A stretch of 64,000 bases of DNA from Paenibacillus periandrae (GTDB lineage Bacteria; Bacillota; Bacilli; Paenibacillales; NBRC-103111), in NCBI RefSeq assembly GCF_022458865.1, contig NZ_JAJNMU010000011.1:124001-188000 (forward strand), written 5' to 3'. Position numbers and translations under genes: made by a program. Below the pieces are notes generated by a model. It was not told the origin of the DNA, ran no database searches, and saw only the letters and a program-made list of their open reading frames with translations. This document shows, piece after piece, positions 9,230 through 19,022 of this stretch (within the stretch, counting starts at the first letter, position 1; each line of letters starts with the position of its first letter).

Positions 9230-11736
9230 TGTATGCAAAAGTTATTGTGGATGTTCCATCCAAGCACACAAACCGCGGTTTTGATTACCTGATACCCGAA
9301 TCGATGCGGGAGTGGGTTGCGATTGGAAGTCGGGTAGGCGTCCCTTTTGGCCCGAGAAAGCTTCAGGGGTTTGTCGTTGAGCTGCATGATCGTCCGGACT
9401 TTGATCCAGCGAAATTAAAGCCGATTTCAGAGGTTATGGACTTGTATCCTCCATTAACTCCCGACTTGGTGGAGCTCGCTCAGTGGGTAAGCAAAACCTA
9501 TCTTTGTCACGAAATTACAGCGCTGCAGGCGATGATTCCTGGTGCCTTGAAAGCCAAATACGAACGTCACATCAAGGTGAGCGATATTCATACGAATGGT
9601 GATTATGGTAATTTGCTTTTACAAGGCCAGCGTACAATGCTGCTGCCGATTCAGGAGGAAATCGCTGCTTTTATCCGCGATAAGGGCTCAGTAGAGATTG
9701 GGGCTTTATTAGAAAAATATACGGATCAAGGCGGCCTGATCAAGCAGATGATCACGCAAGGGCAGCTTTTTGAAGTACAAATGATTAAAGACCGGATGTC
9801 CGCGAAAAAGGTACTCACGGTTTTTCCATCCGGGCAGCCGGAGCAGCTGAGACAGTGGGCTGAGCTGCTTGCAGCCCGATCCATGAAGCAGAAGGAAGTG
9901 CTGCTGTATTTGGCGGAACAGCCTTATCCGATCAAGCTGACGGATCTGCTCAATGAGCTGGGGATTAGCGCCAGTACGGTCAAAAGCTTGGCAGACAAGG
10001 ATCATCTCACAATTAAGGAAGTTGAGGTTTTTCGTGACCCGTATGCGGAAAGGAACTTCCCGCGTACCAAGCCGTTGACACTAACACCCGAGCAGAGTCA
10101 GGTATTTAATCGAATTTCCGAAGCTGTCCAGAAGCGGAATCATCAGGTATTCTTGCTGCACGGGGTGACAGGAAGCGGGAAAACAGAGGTTTACCTGCAG
10201 TCGATTCAAACCTGTCTGGATCAAGACAGAGAGGCCATTGTGCTGGTACCGGAAATTTCTTTAACACCTCAGATGGTAGAGCGCTTCAAAGGCCGTTTTG
10301 GCAATCAAGTCGCGGTGCTGCACAGTCGCCTGTCTCATGGCGAGCGGTACGATGAGTGGCGTAAAATCATGCTCAAGCAGGTCAGTGTCGTAATCGGTGC
10401 CCGCTCTGCCATTTTTGCTCCATTTACCAAGATTGGGTTGGTTATTATTGATGAGGAGCATGAATCCTCATACAAGCAAGAGGAGAGTCCGAAATACCAT
10501 GCGCGTGATGTTTCTGTAGCAAGAGCTAAGCAGCACGGAGCTGTAGTTATATTAGGATCTGCCACTCCATCGCTCGAGAGTATGTACGGGACATTGCCTG
10601 AGGCGACACAGGGCATATCTGGTCGTGCACCGATTGAGCTTTTGACGATGAAAGAGCGCGTTGAAGGGAGGCCTTTGCCTAAGGTCAACATCATAGATAT
10701 GCGAGAGGAGCTTAGCAAAGGCAACCGATCCATGTTCAGCCGTGGCTTACATAAAGCGATCGAGGACAGGCTGGCAAAGAAAGAGCAGATTGTACTGCTG
10801 CTGAATCGTCGTGGTTACGCGACATTTGTGATGTGCCGCAGCTGCGGGTTCGTGGCAGGCTGTCCACACTGTGATATTTCGTTAACTTATCACCAGTCCG
10901 CTCGAACGCTGCGCTGCCACTATTGTGGGTACACAGAACGTGAAGCGACGACCTGTCCAAGCTGTGGAAGCGAGCATATACGTCATTTTGGCACCGGAAC
11001 CCAACGAGTAGAAGAAGAATTGGGGAAGCTGTTCCCTGGCATTCGTGTGATTCGGATGGATGTGGATACGACGACAGAGAAGGGTTCTCATGAGAAATGG
11101 CTAACTCTTTTTCGAAACCAGCAGGCGGATGTGCTGTTAGGGACACAAATGGTGGCCAAAGGCCTCGATTTTCCGCAGGTTACGCTTGTTGGTGCTCTGG
11201 CAGCAGACACAGTACTGAATTTACCGGATTTTCGCGCAGCGGAACGAACCTTTCAGTTGATGACTCAGGTAGGCGGACGTGCTGGACGGCATGAACTGCC
11301 AGGTGAAGTATTTATTCAGACCTATACACCAGAGCATTATAGTATTATTAGTGCCAGCAATCATGATTATAAAAGTTTTATGGAAAAAGAGATGACTTTT
11401 CGTAAATTCCATGATTATCCACCTTTTCATAGACTTATACTAATAACGTTGTCACATGAACAAATACCGCTGCTTATGCGCTCGGCAGAGACGTTAGCAT
11501 CCAAATTGAAAGAGCTCGCCAAGGCTATGGCGCCTACGCCCATTGACATTCTTGGACCGGTAGCTTCACCTATTTCACGAATCAAGGATAGATATCGGTT
11601 TCAATGCATGGTAAAATATCGTGAAGAAGTTTCGATAGCGGGACTTGTTCAGCAAGCAGCGGACACTCTTGGTGATGTAGTAAAGCAGCATAAGCTGACG
11701 ATCAGTATAGATGTGGATCCGCAGGTGTTGATGTAA
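9229..11736 (+). CDS. priA: Primosomal replication restart helicase PriA
   Basis: Superfamily 2 helicase that reloads the replisome at stalled forks, 835 aa. It has the N-terminal 3-prime DNA-binding domain, Walker A GVTGSGKTEVY, the DEEH box (IIDEEHESSYKQ), an eight-cysteine zinc region beginning CRSCGF and ending CPSCGS, and the C-terminal helicase lobe with GGRAGR. The ATG overlaps the coaBC stop. A winged-helix segment around residues 220-265 is also visible. All catalytic features are intact. Confidence 0.96.
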   Translation: MYAKVIVDVPSKHTNRGFDYLIPESMREWVAIGSRVGVPFGPRKLQGFVVELHDRPDFDPAKLKPISEVMDLYPPLTPDLVELAQWVSKTYLCHEITALQAMIPGALKAKYERHIKVSDIHTNGDYGNLLLQGQRTMLLPIQEEIAAFIRDKGSVEIGALLEKYTDQGGLIKQMITQGQLFEVQMIKDRMSAKKVLTVFPSGQPEQLRQWAELLAARSMKQKEVLLYLAEQPYPIKLTDLLNELGISASTVKSLADKDHLTIKEVEVFRDPYAERNFPRTKPLTLTPEQSQVFNRISEAVQKRNHQVFLLHGVTGSGKTEVYLQSIQTCLDQDREAIVLVPEISLTPQMVERFKGRFGNQVAVLHSRLSHGERYDEWRKIMLKQVSVVIGARSAIFAPFTKIGLVIIDEEHESSYKQEESPKYHARDVSVARAKQHGAVVILGSATPSLESMYGTLPEATQGISGRAPIELLTMKERVEGRPLPKVNIIDMREELSKGNRSMFSRGLHKAIEDRLAKKEQIVLLLNRRGYATFVMCRSCGFVAGCPHCDISLTYHQSARTLRCHYCGYTEREATTCPSCGSEHIRHFGTGTQRVEEELGKLFPGIRVIRMDVDTTTEKGSHEKWLTLFRNQQADVLLGTQMVAKGLDFPQVTLVGALAADTVLNLPDFRAAERTFQLMTQVGGRAGRHELPGEVFIQTYTPEHYSIISASNHDYKSFMEKEMTFRKFHDYPPFHRLILITLSHEQIPLLMRSAETLASKLKELAKAMAPTPIDILGPVASPISRIKDRYRFQCMVKYREEVSIAGLVQQAADTLGDVVKQHKLTISIDVDPQVLM

Positions 11737-11828
11737 TTCAACATAAGCTGCAGCAGATTCCGTCTTCTAATTGGATGAAAAATCCATATAAATTGGTTAT
11801 CCCTATTAACGAAAGGTGTGCTCATCCA

Positions 11829-12308
11829 ATGGCTATTAAATTAATTGTAAAAGATCCAGACCCTGTGCTGCGTGAAATATGCAAGCCAGTTAAGAAAATT
11901 ACTCCCAACATTCATAAGCTCCTCAAGGATATGGCTGATACGATGTATGATGCCCAAGGCGTCGGCTTGGCCGCGCCACAGATCGGTATATTAAAGCGGG
12001 TTATTGTGATGGATGTCGGCAATGAGCAGGGCTTGATTGAACTTATTAATCCAGAAGTGATTGAAGAGGAAGGCGAGCAGTTTGGGTCCGAAGGCTGCTT
12101 GAGTATTCCTGGTATGAACGGAGATGTTCGCCGCGCTATGCGAGTTGTGGTCAAAGGCCTTGATCGTGACGGCAAAGAAATTGTTGTAGAAGGGACGGAA
12201 TTGCTGGCACGCTGCATCCTTCATGAAGTTGATCACCTTAACGGCGTATTATACACGGATTTAGCGGAAAAGATGTATCGTAATGAGCCTCAGGGCGGTG
12301 AAGTATGA
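11829..12308 (+). CDS. def: Peptide deformylase
   Basis: Metal-dependent removal of the formyl group from nascent proteins, 159 aa. The three family motifs are present: GVGLAAPQ (residues 44-51), EGCLS with metal ligand C90, and HEVDH with H132, E133 and H136. The short loop before EGCLS is the type-1 arrangement. The ATG at 11829 follows GAAAGGTG; an in-frame ATG at 11775 would add 18 residues not typical of the family. The stop overlaps fmt by four bases. Confidence 0.95.
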   Translation: MAIKLIVKDPDPVLREICKPVKKITPNIHKLLKDMADTMYDAQGVGLAAPQIGILKRVIVMDVGNEQGLIELINPEVIEEEGEQFGSEGCLSIPGMNGDVRRAMRVVVKGLDRDGKEIVVEGTELLARCILHEVDHLNGVLYTDLAEKMYRNEPQGGEV

Positions 12309-13240
12309 GAATCGTTTTCATGGGCACACCCGAATTTGCCGTGCCTGCTTTACAAGCATTGATCAACTATTCTGGAATTGAAGTCGTTGGGGTGGTCACC
12401 CAGCCGGATCGTCCGGTTGGGAGGAAGCGGCTGTTAGCGCCAACTCCGGTTAAAGAAGAGGCCCTCAAGCATGGGATTCCAGTCCTGCAACCGGAAAAGC
12501 TGCGCCGACCTGAGTCGGTGGAGGAGCTGCGGGAGCTTCAGCCTGATTTGATCGTGACAGCCGCCTACGGGCAAATATTGCCAAAGTCGGTACTGGCGAT
12601 TCCACGGCTCGGATGCATTAATATTCATGCATCGCTGCTGCCACGTTATCGTGGAGGTGCTCCCATTCATCATGCCGTGATGAATGGAGACACGTCTACA
12701 GGTGTGACGATTATGTATATGGCAGAAGGCTTGGATACCGGAGATATGATAAGCAGCGTCGAGCTTGCAATTGAGGATTCGGATACGACAGGCACTATGT
12801 TTAATAAGCTGAGTGCTGCAGGTGCTCAACTACTTCTGGATACATTACCTGATCTGCTTGCTGGTCGTATTCAGGCCGTTGCCCAAAATCATGAGGAAGC
12901 GGTCTATTCACCGAATGTCAGCAGGGAACAGGAGCGAATCGATTGGAGCAGACCTGCTATCTCCTTATGGAATCAGGTGCGTGGTCTCAATCCAAGACCG
13001 GGAGCTTATACGACATGGAATGGTGAGGTTTTGAAAATCTGGTCCTGCGACAAGCCTAATCAGTCAGAGATTGCGAATACACCTGGTACGGTTGTTGCTA
13101 TTAGCGAGCAGGGGATACAGGTGGCTACAGGCGCCGGTATACTGACGATTACTGAGCTGCAGCCTGCTGGCAAGAAGGCGATGCGGGCAGCGCAATTTGT
13201 GCTTGGTGGCCGACTTGTGGCTGGTACTGTGTTTGTGTAA
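12305..13240 (+). CDS. fmt: Methionyl-tRNA formyltransferase
   Basis: Formylates initiator Met-tRNA using 10-formyl-THF, 311 aa. The signature MGTPEFAVPAL opens the formyltransferase domain, and HASLLPRYRGGAPI carries the catalytic histidine and folate-site residues. A C-terminal tRNA-binding domain begins near residue 205. The ATGA overlap with def pairs the enzymes that add and remove the formyl group, the usual arrangement. Confidence 0.96.
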   Translation: MRIVFMGTPEFAVPALQALINYSGIEVVGVVTQPDRPVGRKRLLAPTPVKEEALKHGIPVLQPEKLRRPESVEELRELQPDLIVTAAYGQILPKSVLAIPRLGCINIHASLLPRYRGGAPIHHAVMNGDTSTGVTIMYMAEGLDTGDMISSVELAIEDSDTTGTMFNKLSAAGAQLLLDTLPDLLAGRIQAVAQNHEEAVYSPNVSREQERIDWSRPAISLWNQVRGLNPRPGAYTTWNGEVLKIWSCDKPNQSEIANTPGTVVAISEQGIQVATGAGILTITELQPAGKKAMRAAQFVLGGRLVAGTVFV

Positions 13241-13281
13241 GCTCGGTAGCTAAGGGTATCTAATAATGGGGGCTACAACAA

Positions 13282-14754
13282 TTGGAGCAAAGTTTTGATC
13301 ATACGAACAACGGTAGTGGAAATGCTGGTAAACCGAAGAGAAACAATGGCAGTACAAGCAGTACAAAAACAAACAAATATCATTCAAATAAGTCTGGTAC
13401 GCATACTCAATTTGCAAACAAATCTCAAAACAAGGCAAGCACAGCCAAGATCAAGGGCAGTGCCCGAGAGGCTGCGCTTGAGGTGCTGGTACGTACGGAG
13501 CAAGATCATTCGTACAGCAATCTGCTCCTGAATCAAATTTTGCAGCAATATCATCTGGACAAGCAGGATGCAGGATTAACGACTGAAATCGTCTATGGCA
13601 CCATACAACGGTTGAATACGATCGATTATTTTTTGAATCGTTTTGTTGCCAAAGGCCTCGCTAAGCTGGAGCCATGGGTTCGAAGCCTGTTAAGGCTGAG
13701 CTTTTACCAGATGTTATACCTGGATAGGGTACCAGATCATGCTATTGTGAACGAAGCAGTCAACTTGGCCAAAAAAAGGGGACATTCCGGCATTTCCGGC
13801 ATGGTTAACGGGGTTTTACGGAATGTGATTCGTCAAAAAGAAACCTTGCTGATTCCAGCCGATCTGCCTGCTGTGGAACGTATTGCGTTGACACACTCCC
13901 ATCCGCAATGGATGGTCAAACGCTGGATAAACCAAATCGGTGAAGCCCGAACAGAATTACTGTGTGAAGCCAATAACAAACCACCGCATGTCAGCATCCG
14001 CACGAATACGATGAAGCTGAGCCGAAAAGAATTGATCGTTATACTGAATGAAGCAGGAGTGGACGCAGCTCCTTCGGAGCTAGCTGACGATGGAATTTTG
14101 GTCAAAAACGGCGGCAATATGGCTTTGACGCCTTGGTATGAAGCCGGACTGTTTTCCATTCAGGATGAGAGCTCCATGCTGGTAGCTGAGACTCTTCAGC
14201 CCAATCCGGGCGAAAGGATTCTGGATTGCTGTGCAGCTCCTGGCGGCAAAACGGCTCATATAGCAGAAAAAATGGGCAACCATGGAGACATATGGGCTTG
14301 TGATATTCATGAGCATAAAGAAAAGCTGATCCGTGAGCAGGCGGCACGGTTAGGATTAACTTCCGTGCATACACTTGTTTCCGATGCTCGGGATTTGCCG
14401 CAGCATTTTGCGAATGAAAGCTTTGATCGTATTTTGCTTGACGCGCCCTGCTCGGGCCTGGGAGTAATCCGTCGTAAGCCGGATATGAAGTGGAATAAGC
14501 GTGAACAGGATTTAGACGAGGTTTGCCTGATCCAGAAAGACCTTTTGAACAGCATTCACCCTTTGCTAAAAGTCGGGGGCGTACTCATTTACAGCACATG
14601 TACTTTGGAATATAACGAAAATGAAGGCCAGGTTCGGGAGTTTCTGGACAAGCACCCTAATTTCGAATGGGACCAGCCCCAACCGATCGAAATATATCCT
14701 TATGAGCATTTATCGGATGGTTTTTTTATTGCAAGGCTCCGGAAACGAGCGTAA
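13282..14754 (+). CDS. rsmB: 16S rRNA (cytosine-967-C5)-methyltransferase RsmB with a low-complexity N-terminal extension
   Basis: SAM-dependent rRNA methyltransferase. From about residue 59 there is a NusB-like RNA-binding domain (SAREAALEVLVRTE). The C-terminal Rossmann domain has CCAAPGGKT and two catalytic cysteines in DAPCSGLGVIRR and YSTCTLEYNENE. The first 57 residues are a polar tract rich in Asn, Ser, Thr and Lys with no family match, making the protein 490 aa against about 450. The TTG at 13282 follows GGGGG at 13268-13272. A start further in cannot be excluded, but no better site was seen. Confidence 0.92.
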   Translation: MEQSFDHTNNGSGNAGKPKRNNGSTSSTKTNKYHSNKSGTHTQFANKSQNKASTAKIKGSAREAALEVLVRTEQDHSYSNLLLNQILQQYHLDKQDAGLTTEIVYGTIQRLNTIDYFLNRFVAKGLAKLEPWVRSLLRLSFYQMLYLDRVPDHAIVNEAVNLAKKRGHSGISGMVNGVLRNVIRQKETLLIPADLPAVERIALTHSHPQWMVKRWINQIGEARTELLCEANNKPPHVSIRTNTMKLSRKELIVILNEAGVDAAPSELADDGILVKNGGNMALTPWYEAGLFSIQDESSMLVAETLQPNPGERILDCCAAPGGKTAHIAEKMGNHGDIWACDIHEHKEKLIREQAARLGLTSVHTLVSDARDLPQHFANESFDRILLDAPCSGLGVIRRKPDMKWNKREQDLDEVCLIQKDLLNSIHPLLKVGGVLIYSTCTLEYNENEGQVREFLDKHPNFEWDQPQPIEIYPYEHLSDGFFIARLRKRA

Positions 14755-14842
14755 GTTCTGGAACTATGTTAAAATTAAACCTATGTGCCGTGTTTGTGTA
14801 TTATAATCAAGCACGAATTAACCAAACAGGTCGTGATGATGG

Positions 14843-15925
14843 ATGAAATTAATAGATCGAGATCAACAAGCCGGAACCAAGCCTTATGTATATGATTTAA
14901 GTCTTGAGGAATGGCAAGAGTGGATTAAATTGAACGGTGAGCCTGGATTCCGTGCGGGACAGATTTTTGATTGGCTGTATGTGAAAAGAATTTCAAGCTT
15001 CGATGAAATGTCCAATTTACCTAAAACGCTGCGGGATAAGCTCAGCCAGCATTTTGATTTTGTGACAATGACTGAGGTGGCCAAGTACGCATCGAAGGAC
15101 GGAACTGTCAAATTTTTATTTGAGCTGTCTGATAAAAATGCCATCGAAACCGTCATCATGAAGCACAGCTATGGTAACAGTGTTTGTGTAACGACTCAAG
15201 TAGGCTGTCGCATCGGCTGTACCTTTTGCGCATCTACACTGACGGGATTAAAGCGGAATCTGACACCGGGCGAGATCATTGCACAGGTTGTGAAATCCCA
15301 ACAGCTGCTTGATGCAACAGGCGAGCGGGTCAGCAGTATCGTTATTATGGGAATTGGCGAGCCGTTTGAAAATTATGACGCCATGATGACCTTTTTGAAG
15401 GTGATGATCCATCCTAAGGGCTTGAATATCGGTCAGCGGCACATTACCGTATCAACGAGCGGTATCGTACCGAATATTTATCGATTTGCTGATGAGCAGA
15501 CACAGGTGAATCTGGCGATTTCGATCCATGCACCCAACGATACGCTTCGCTCGAAGCTGATGCCGGTTAATCGGAGGTTCCCTTTTGCACAATTGATTGA
15601 AGCCTGTCAATATTATGTGGCCAAAACGGGACGGCGGATTACATTCGAATATGCCTTGATGGGTGGAGTTAATGATCAGCCGGAGCATGCAGAAGAACTC
15701 GCACAGGTGCTTAAGTCTTTTCCCATGGCTCACGTAAATTTAATTCCTGTTAACTTTGTAACGGAGCGTGATTATGTGCGAACTCCGAGGGATGATATCT
15801 TTACGTTTCAACGTATTTTGGAACGAAACAAGGTCAACGCCACAATACGCAGAGAGCAAGGCAGCGATATCGCGGCGGCTTGCGGACAACTGCGGGCGAA
15901 GCATATGGAGTCAGGTGCGAGGTGA
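14843..15925 (+). CDS. rlmN: Dual-specificity 23S rRNA/tRNA adenine-C2 methyltransferase RlmN
   Basis: Radical-SAM enzyme that makes m2A2503 in 23S rRNA and m2A37 in tRNA, 360 aa. The iron-sulfur motif CxxxCxxC is C122, C126 and C129 in QVGCRIGCTFC. The resolving cysteine lies in the C-terminal IAAACGQL. The N-terminal helical domain has FRAGQIFDWLY. The stop overlaps a possible GTG start of the next gene. A Bacillus-like order rsmB-rlmN-prpC-prkC follows. Confidence 0.95.
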   Translation: MKLIDRDQQAGTKPYVYDLSLEEWQEWIKLNGEPGFRAGQIFDWLYVKRISSFDEMSNLPKTLRDKLSQHFDFVTMTEVAKYASKDGTVKFLFELSDKNAIETVIMKHSYGNSVCVTTQVGCRIGCTFCASTLTGLKRNLTPGEIIAQVVKSQQLLDATGERVSSIVIMGIGEPFENYDAMMTFLKVMIHPKGLNIGQRHITVSTSGIVPNIYRFADEQTQVNLAISIHAPNDTLRSKLMPVNRRFPFAQLIEACQYYVAKTGRRITFEYALMGGVNDQPEHAEELAQVLKSFPMAHVNLIPVNFVTERDYVRTPRDDIFTFQRILERNKVNATIRREQGSDIAAACGQLRAKHMESGAR

Positions 15926-15933
15926 AGCGAAGG

Positions 15934-16722
15934 ATGTTAAAAACAGCTGCTTTAACAGACGTTGGACGCGTTCGTTTGGTTAATGAGGACCGGGCGGTTG
16001 TTCAAGAGGATATAAATGGAGTTGCGCTTGCTATTTTGGCAGATGGTATGGGAGGACATCAGGCTGGCGATATCGCGAGTCAGATGGCGGTTGATATTAT
16101 TCATCAACACCTGCAGTCCTTAGCGGCTGAGGCATCTGTACATGATCGCAAAACATGCCTGAAGGATGCAGTGGAGCTAGCTAACGAGAAAATTTTTGAG
16201 TTCGCCTCCCAAAGGGAAAACTACCATGGCATGGGAACGACAGTTGTGGTAGCTATGGCTGACGAAGATACGGTTGTAATCGGGCATGTCGGGGACAGTC
16301 GCGTGTATCGGATTAACCAAAGTGGGATTGAACAACTGACGGAGGACCATTCTTTGGTCAACGTTCTTGTGAAAAGTGGTCAAATTACGCGAGAAGAAGC
16401 TGGACATCATCCACGTCGAAACGTATTAACGCGTGCACTCGGCACCGAATCGACGATTGAAATTGATATTCAGGATCTGAGCTGGCAGCATGGGGACACT
16501 TTGCTATTATGCAGTGACGGGCTTAGCAGCTTGATCAGTACCGAGCAGATTGTAGCGCCCATTCAGCAGGAAGCAGCATCGTTGGAGGAAATTGCTCAGC
16601 AGCTTGTTAATGAAGCTTTGACAGCAGGCGGGGATGATAACATTACTGTGGTACTGGTCAGTAATGAGTCCGAGTCTGATACCCAGAAGGCAGCAGATGA
16701 TGTTAATGATGAAAAGAGGTGA
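15934..16722 (+). CDS. prpC: PP2C-family protein serine/threonine phosphatase PrpC (Stp1)
   Basis: Mn2+-dependent phosphatase that opposes the PASTA kinase encoded next, 262 aa. It has the metal-binding motifs DGMGGHQAG, GDSRVYRI, CSDGLSSL and GGDDNITVVLV in order. The ATG at 15934 gives the usual family N-terminus (TDVGRVRLVNED). A GTG at 15922, overlapping the rlmN stop, is an alternative. Six bases separate it from prkC, so the two are co-expressed. Confidence 0.94.
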   Translation: MLKTAALTDVGRVRLVNEDRAVVQEDINGVALAILADGMGGHQAGDIASQMAVDIIHQHLQSLAAEASVHDRKTCLKDAVELANEKIFEFASQRENYHGMGTTVVVAMADEDTVVIGHVGDSRVYRINQSGIEQLTEDHSLVNVLVKSGQITREEAGHHPRRNVLTRALGTESTIEIDIQDLSWQHGDTLLLCSDGLSSLISTEQIVAPIQQEAASLEEIAQQLVNEALTAGGDDNITVVLVSNESESDTQKAADDVNDEKR

Positions 16723-16728
16723 TGATGA

Positions 16729-19017
16729 ATGAAGGGCAAGCAGCTGGGAGGCCGTTACGAAATTCTGGATCGCGTAGGCGGAGGCGGAATGGCCATCGTA
16801 TACAAGGCTCTGGATATTTTGCTGCACCGGCACGTTGCCGTTAAAATACTCCGTCTGCAATATGTGCATGATGAGGAATTTATAGAAAGGTTCCGTCGTG
16901 AAGCACAAGCAGCGGCTTCATTATCACACTCGAATATCGTTAGTATTTATGATGTGGGACAAGAGGAAGAAATCCATTATATTGTGATGGAATACATTGA
17001 AGGTACAACGCTAAACGATCTGATCAAAGATAAAGCTCCGCTGCAGGTGGAGGAAGCCATTCGGATAGCGAGTCAAATATGCGAAGCTCTTGAACACGCC
17101 CATCATAATCAAATCATTCATCGTGATATCAAACCTCATAATATACTTATCGGCAAAAATGGCAGGGTAAAGGTTACGGATTTTGGAATCGCACGTGCTG
17201 TTACCTCGGCTACCATTACACAAACAGGCTCTGTCATGGGCTCTGTTCATTATTTTTCCCCTGAGCATGCAAAGGGAACCTTTACAGGGGAGCAATCAGA
17301 CCTGTATTCACTCGGAATTGTTATGTATCAGATGCTGACTGGTAAGCTGCCTTTTATCGGTGAAAGTCCGATTAGCGTAGCCCTTAAGCATTTACAGGAA
17401 AATGTTGAGGACCCACGTCTTGTCAACCCGTTAATTCCGCAAAGTGTGGAAAATGTGATCTTACGTGCAGTTCGTAAAGATCCGTCCGATCGTTACAGCT
17501 CTGCGAGCCAAATGCTTGAGGATCTGGAAAGCTGCTTGCTTCCGCATAGACGGAACGAAGCCAAACTGATTTTCAAAGATATTGATGAACTGGATGAGGA
17601 AAAAACAAGAGTGATATCAGCCATACGCCCGGGTCAGTTTGTACCTGTGAATGAAGATGATGATGATAGCTACTCCAATCCAGACTCGTCATACAATGAA
17701 AAAAAGAAACGTGTATGGGTCAAGCCTGTTATTTGGATAGTTGTCTTGATTGGGCTGCTGGGTGGTATGTGGTATATGGTGGGGTACGTCAAGGCAAGTA
17801 TGAAGGTTCAAGAGGTCATGGTGCCTAATGTAGTAGGCAAACCTCTGGCAGAAGCCCAACAGATGCTAAAGGATGCTCAGTTGGATAACGATGTGATAAG
17901 GGAAGATTCCAAAGATGTACCCAAAGATGTCGTTATCAGCCAAAGCTCCAGCAATATGAAAAAATTAATAAATAGCAAAATTACACTTCATGTAAGTAAA
18001 GGTATAGAATTACAGAAGATGCCCAATTTGGTTAACTCCAATCTGGCAGATGCCAAAACGGCTTTAATGGCCATGGGTATAAATCAAGAACGAATTGCCG
18101 TGGATCAGCAATTTGAAGAAAAGGATCCTGGAACTGTATTACAGCAGACGCCGGCACCTAATGAACAGATCGATCCGCTGAAGGCAACTGTAAAACTCGT
18201 CATAAGCAAGGGCAAAGAGACGTTCAAAATGAAGGATCTGATCGGTTTAACCGAGGAAGCTGCAAGAGCCTGGATTACGGCTAACAAGCTGAAGCTGGCA
18301 GCCAGTAATGTGACGACGGAAGCAAGCTATAAGCAACCGAAGGGAAGAGTTGTCAGACAATTCCCGTATGAGCATGATGAAGAGGTTTCTCCAGGTTCCG
18401 AGATCACCCAATTGATTATTTCCTCAGGTTTTCCTGAGAATGCGGGTCCTATGACCATTAAAATTCCGTATAAGCCGGCTGTTGAAGGGAAAGCGAGCAC
18501 GATTAAGATTAATTTGACCGATGCCCAGTATGATGAATTTGATTACAAATCGATTCCTAATGTAACAAAGCCTTCAGAGGTTGAGGTCAAGCTGGTTGTT
18601 GCACCTGACAAAAATGCGATTATTAAAGTTAGGCAGGACAATGAGCTCGTCGACCTGATTACAGTTACGTATCAGGACTATCTGGCTCAGAAAAACGGTA
18701 AGCCGTTTAGCCCGCCACCGTCAGGTTCAGCGGGAACTCCGACGCAGACTCCAGCAGGAAGCGGCAGTGGCACCAATAAGCCAACAACACCACAAGCTCC
18801 AGGCGCCGGTACGCCGGACACCGGGGCAGGAGCGAAACCGGGTACAAACACAACTCCAGCGAATCCTGGTACACCGGCTTCCGGAGGCACCGGAACAGGG
18901 ACTGGCAATGGAACAACTACGCCAACAGGGGGGACTCCTGCTCCAGGTACTCCGGCGCCCAATCCGACAGCTCCAACCAATGTCAAACCAAGTAATCCAA
19001 CTAATACAGGGGGCTAA
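16729..19017 (+). CDS. prkC: PASTA-domain serine/threonine protein kinase PrkC with a Gly/Pro/Thr-rich extracellular tail
   Basis: Membrane kinase that senses peptidoglycan fragments in related bacteria and controls germination and growth. Residues 1-270 are a Hanks-type kinase with K39, catalytic HRDIKPHN (D133) and DFG. A single transmembrane helix lies at about 331-352. Three PASTA repeats start near residues 364, 430 and 500, followed by a beta-rich domain (about 565-655). The last 90 residues are a disordered Gly/Pro/Thr/Ala/Ser tail not found in B. subtilis PrkC (762 aa here against 648). The upstream phosphatase is its partner. Confidence 0.94.
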   Translation: MKGKQLGGRYEILDRVGGGGMAIVYKALDILLHRHVAVKILRLQYVHDEEFIERFRREAQAAASLSHSNIVSIYDVGQEEEIHYIVMEYIEGTTLNDLIKDKAPLQVEEAIRIASQICEALEHAHHNQIIHRDIKPHNILIGKNGRVKVTDFGIARAVTSATITQTGSVMGSVHYFSPEHAKGTFTGEQSDLYSLGIVMYQMLTGKLPFIGESPISVALKHLQENVEDPRLVNPLIPQSVENVILRAVRKDPSDRYSSASQMLEDLESCLLPHRRNEAKLIFKDIDELDEEKTRVISAIRPGQFVPVNEDDDDSYSNPDSSYNEKKKRVWVKPVIWIVVLIGLLGGMWYMVGYVKASMKVQEVMVPNVVGKPLAEAQQMLKDAQLDNDVIREDSKDVPKDVVISQSSSNMKKLINSKITLHVSKGIELQKMPNLVNSNLADAKTALMAMGINQERIAVDQQFEEKDPGTVLQQTPAPNEQIDPLKATVKLVISKGKETFKMKDLIGLTEEAARAWITANKLKLAASNVTTEASYKQPKGRVVRQFPYEHDEEVSPGSEITQLIISSGFPENAGPMTIKIPYKPAVEGKASTIKINLTDAQYDEFDYKSIPNVTKPSEVEVKLVVAPDKNAIIKVRQDNELVDLITVTYQDYLAQKNGKPFSPPPSGSAGTPTQTPAGSGSGTNKPTTPQAPGAGTPDTGAGAKPGTNTTPANPGTPASGGTGTGTGNGTTTPTGGTPAPGTPAPNPTAPTNVKPSNPTNTGG

Positions 19018-19022
19018 GATAG

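Noticed and set aside
18687..18986. A Val/Gly/Pro-rich minus-strand frame of about 100 aa opposite the PrkC tail
   Set aside because: It mirrors the Gly/Pro/Thr repeats of the PrkC tail; no start signal and no family.
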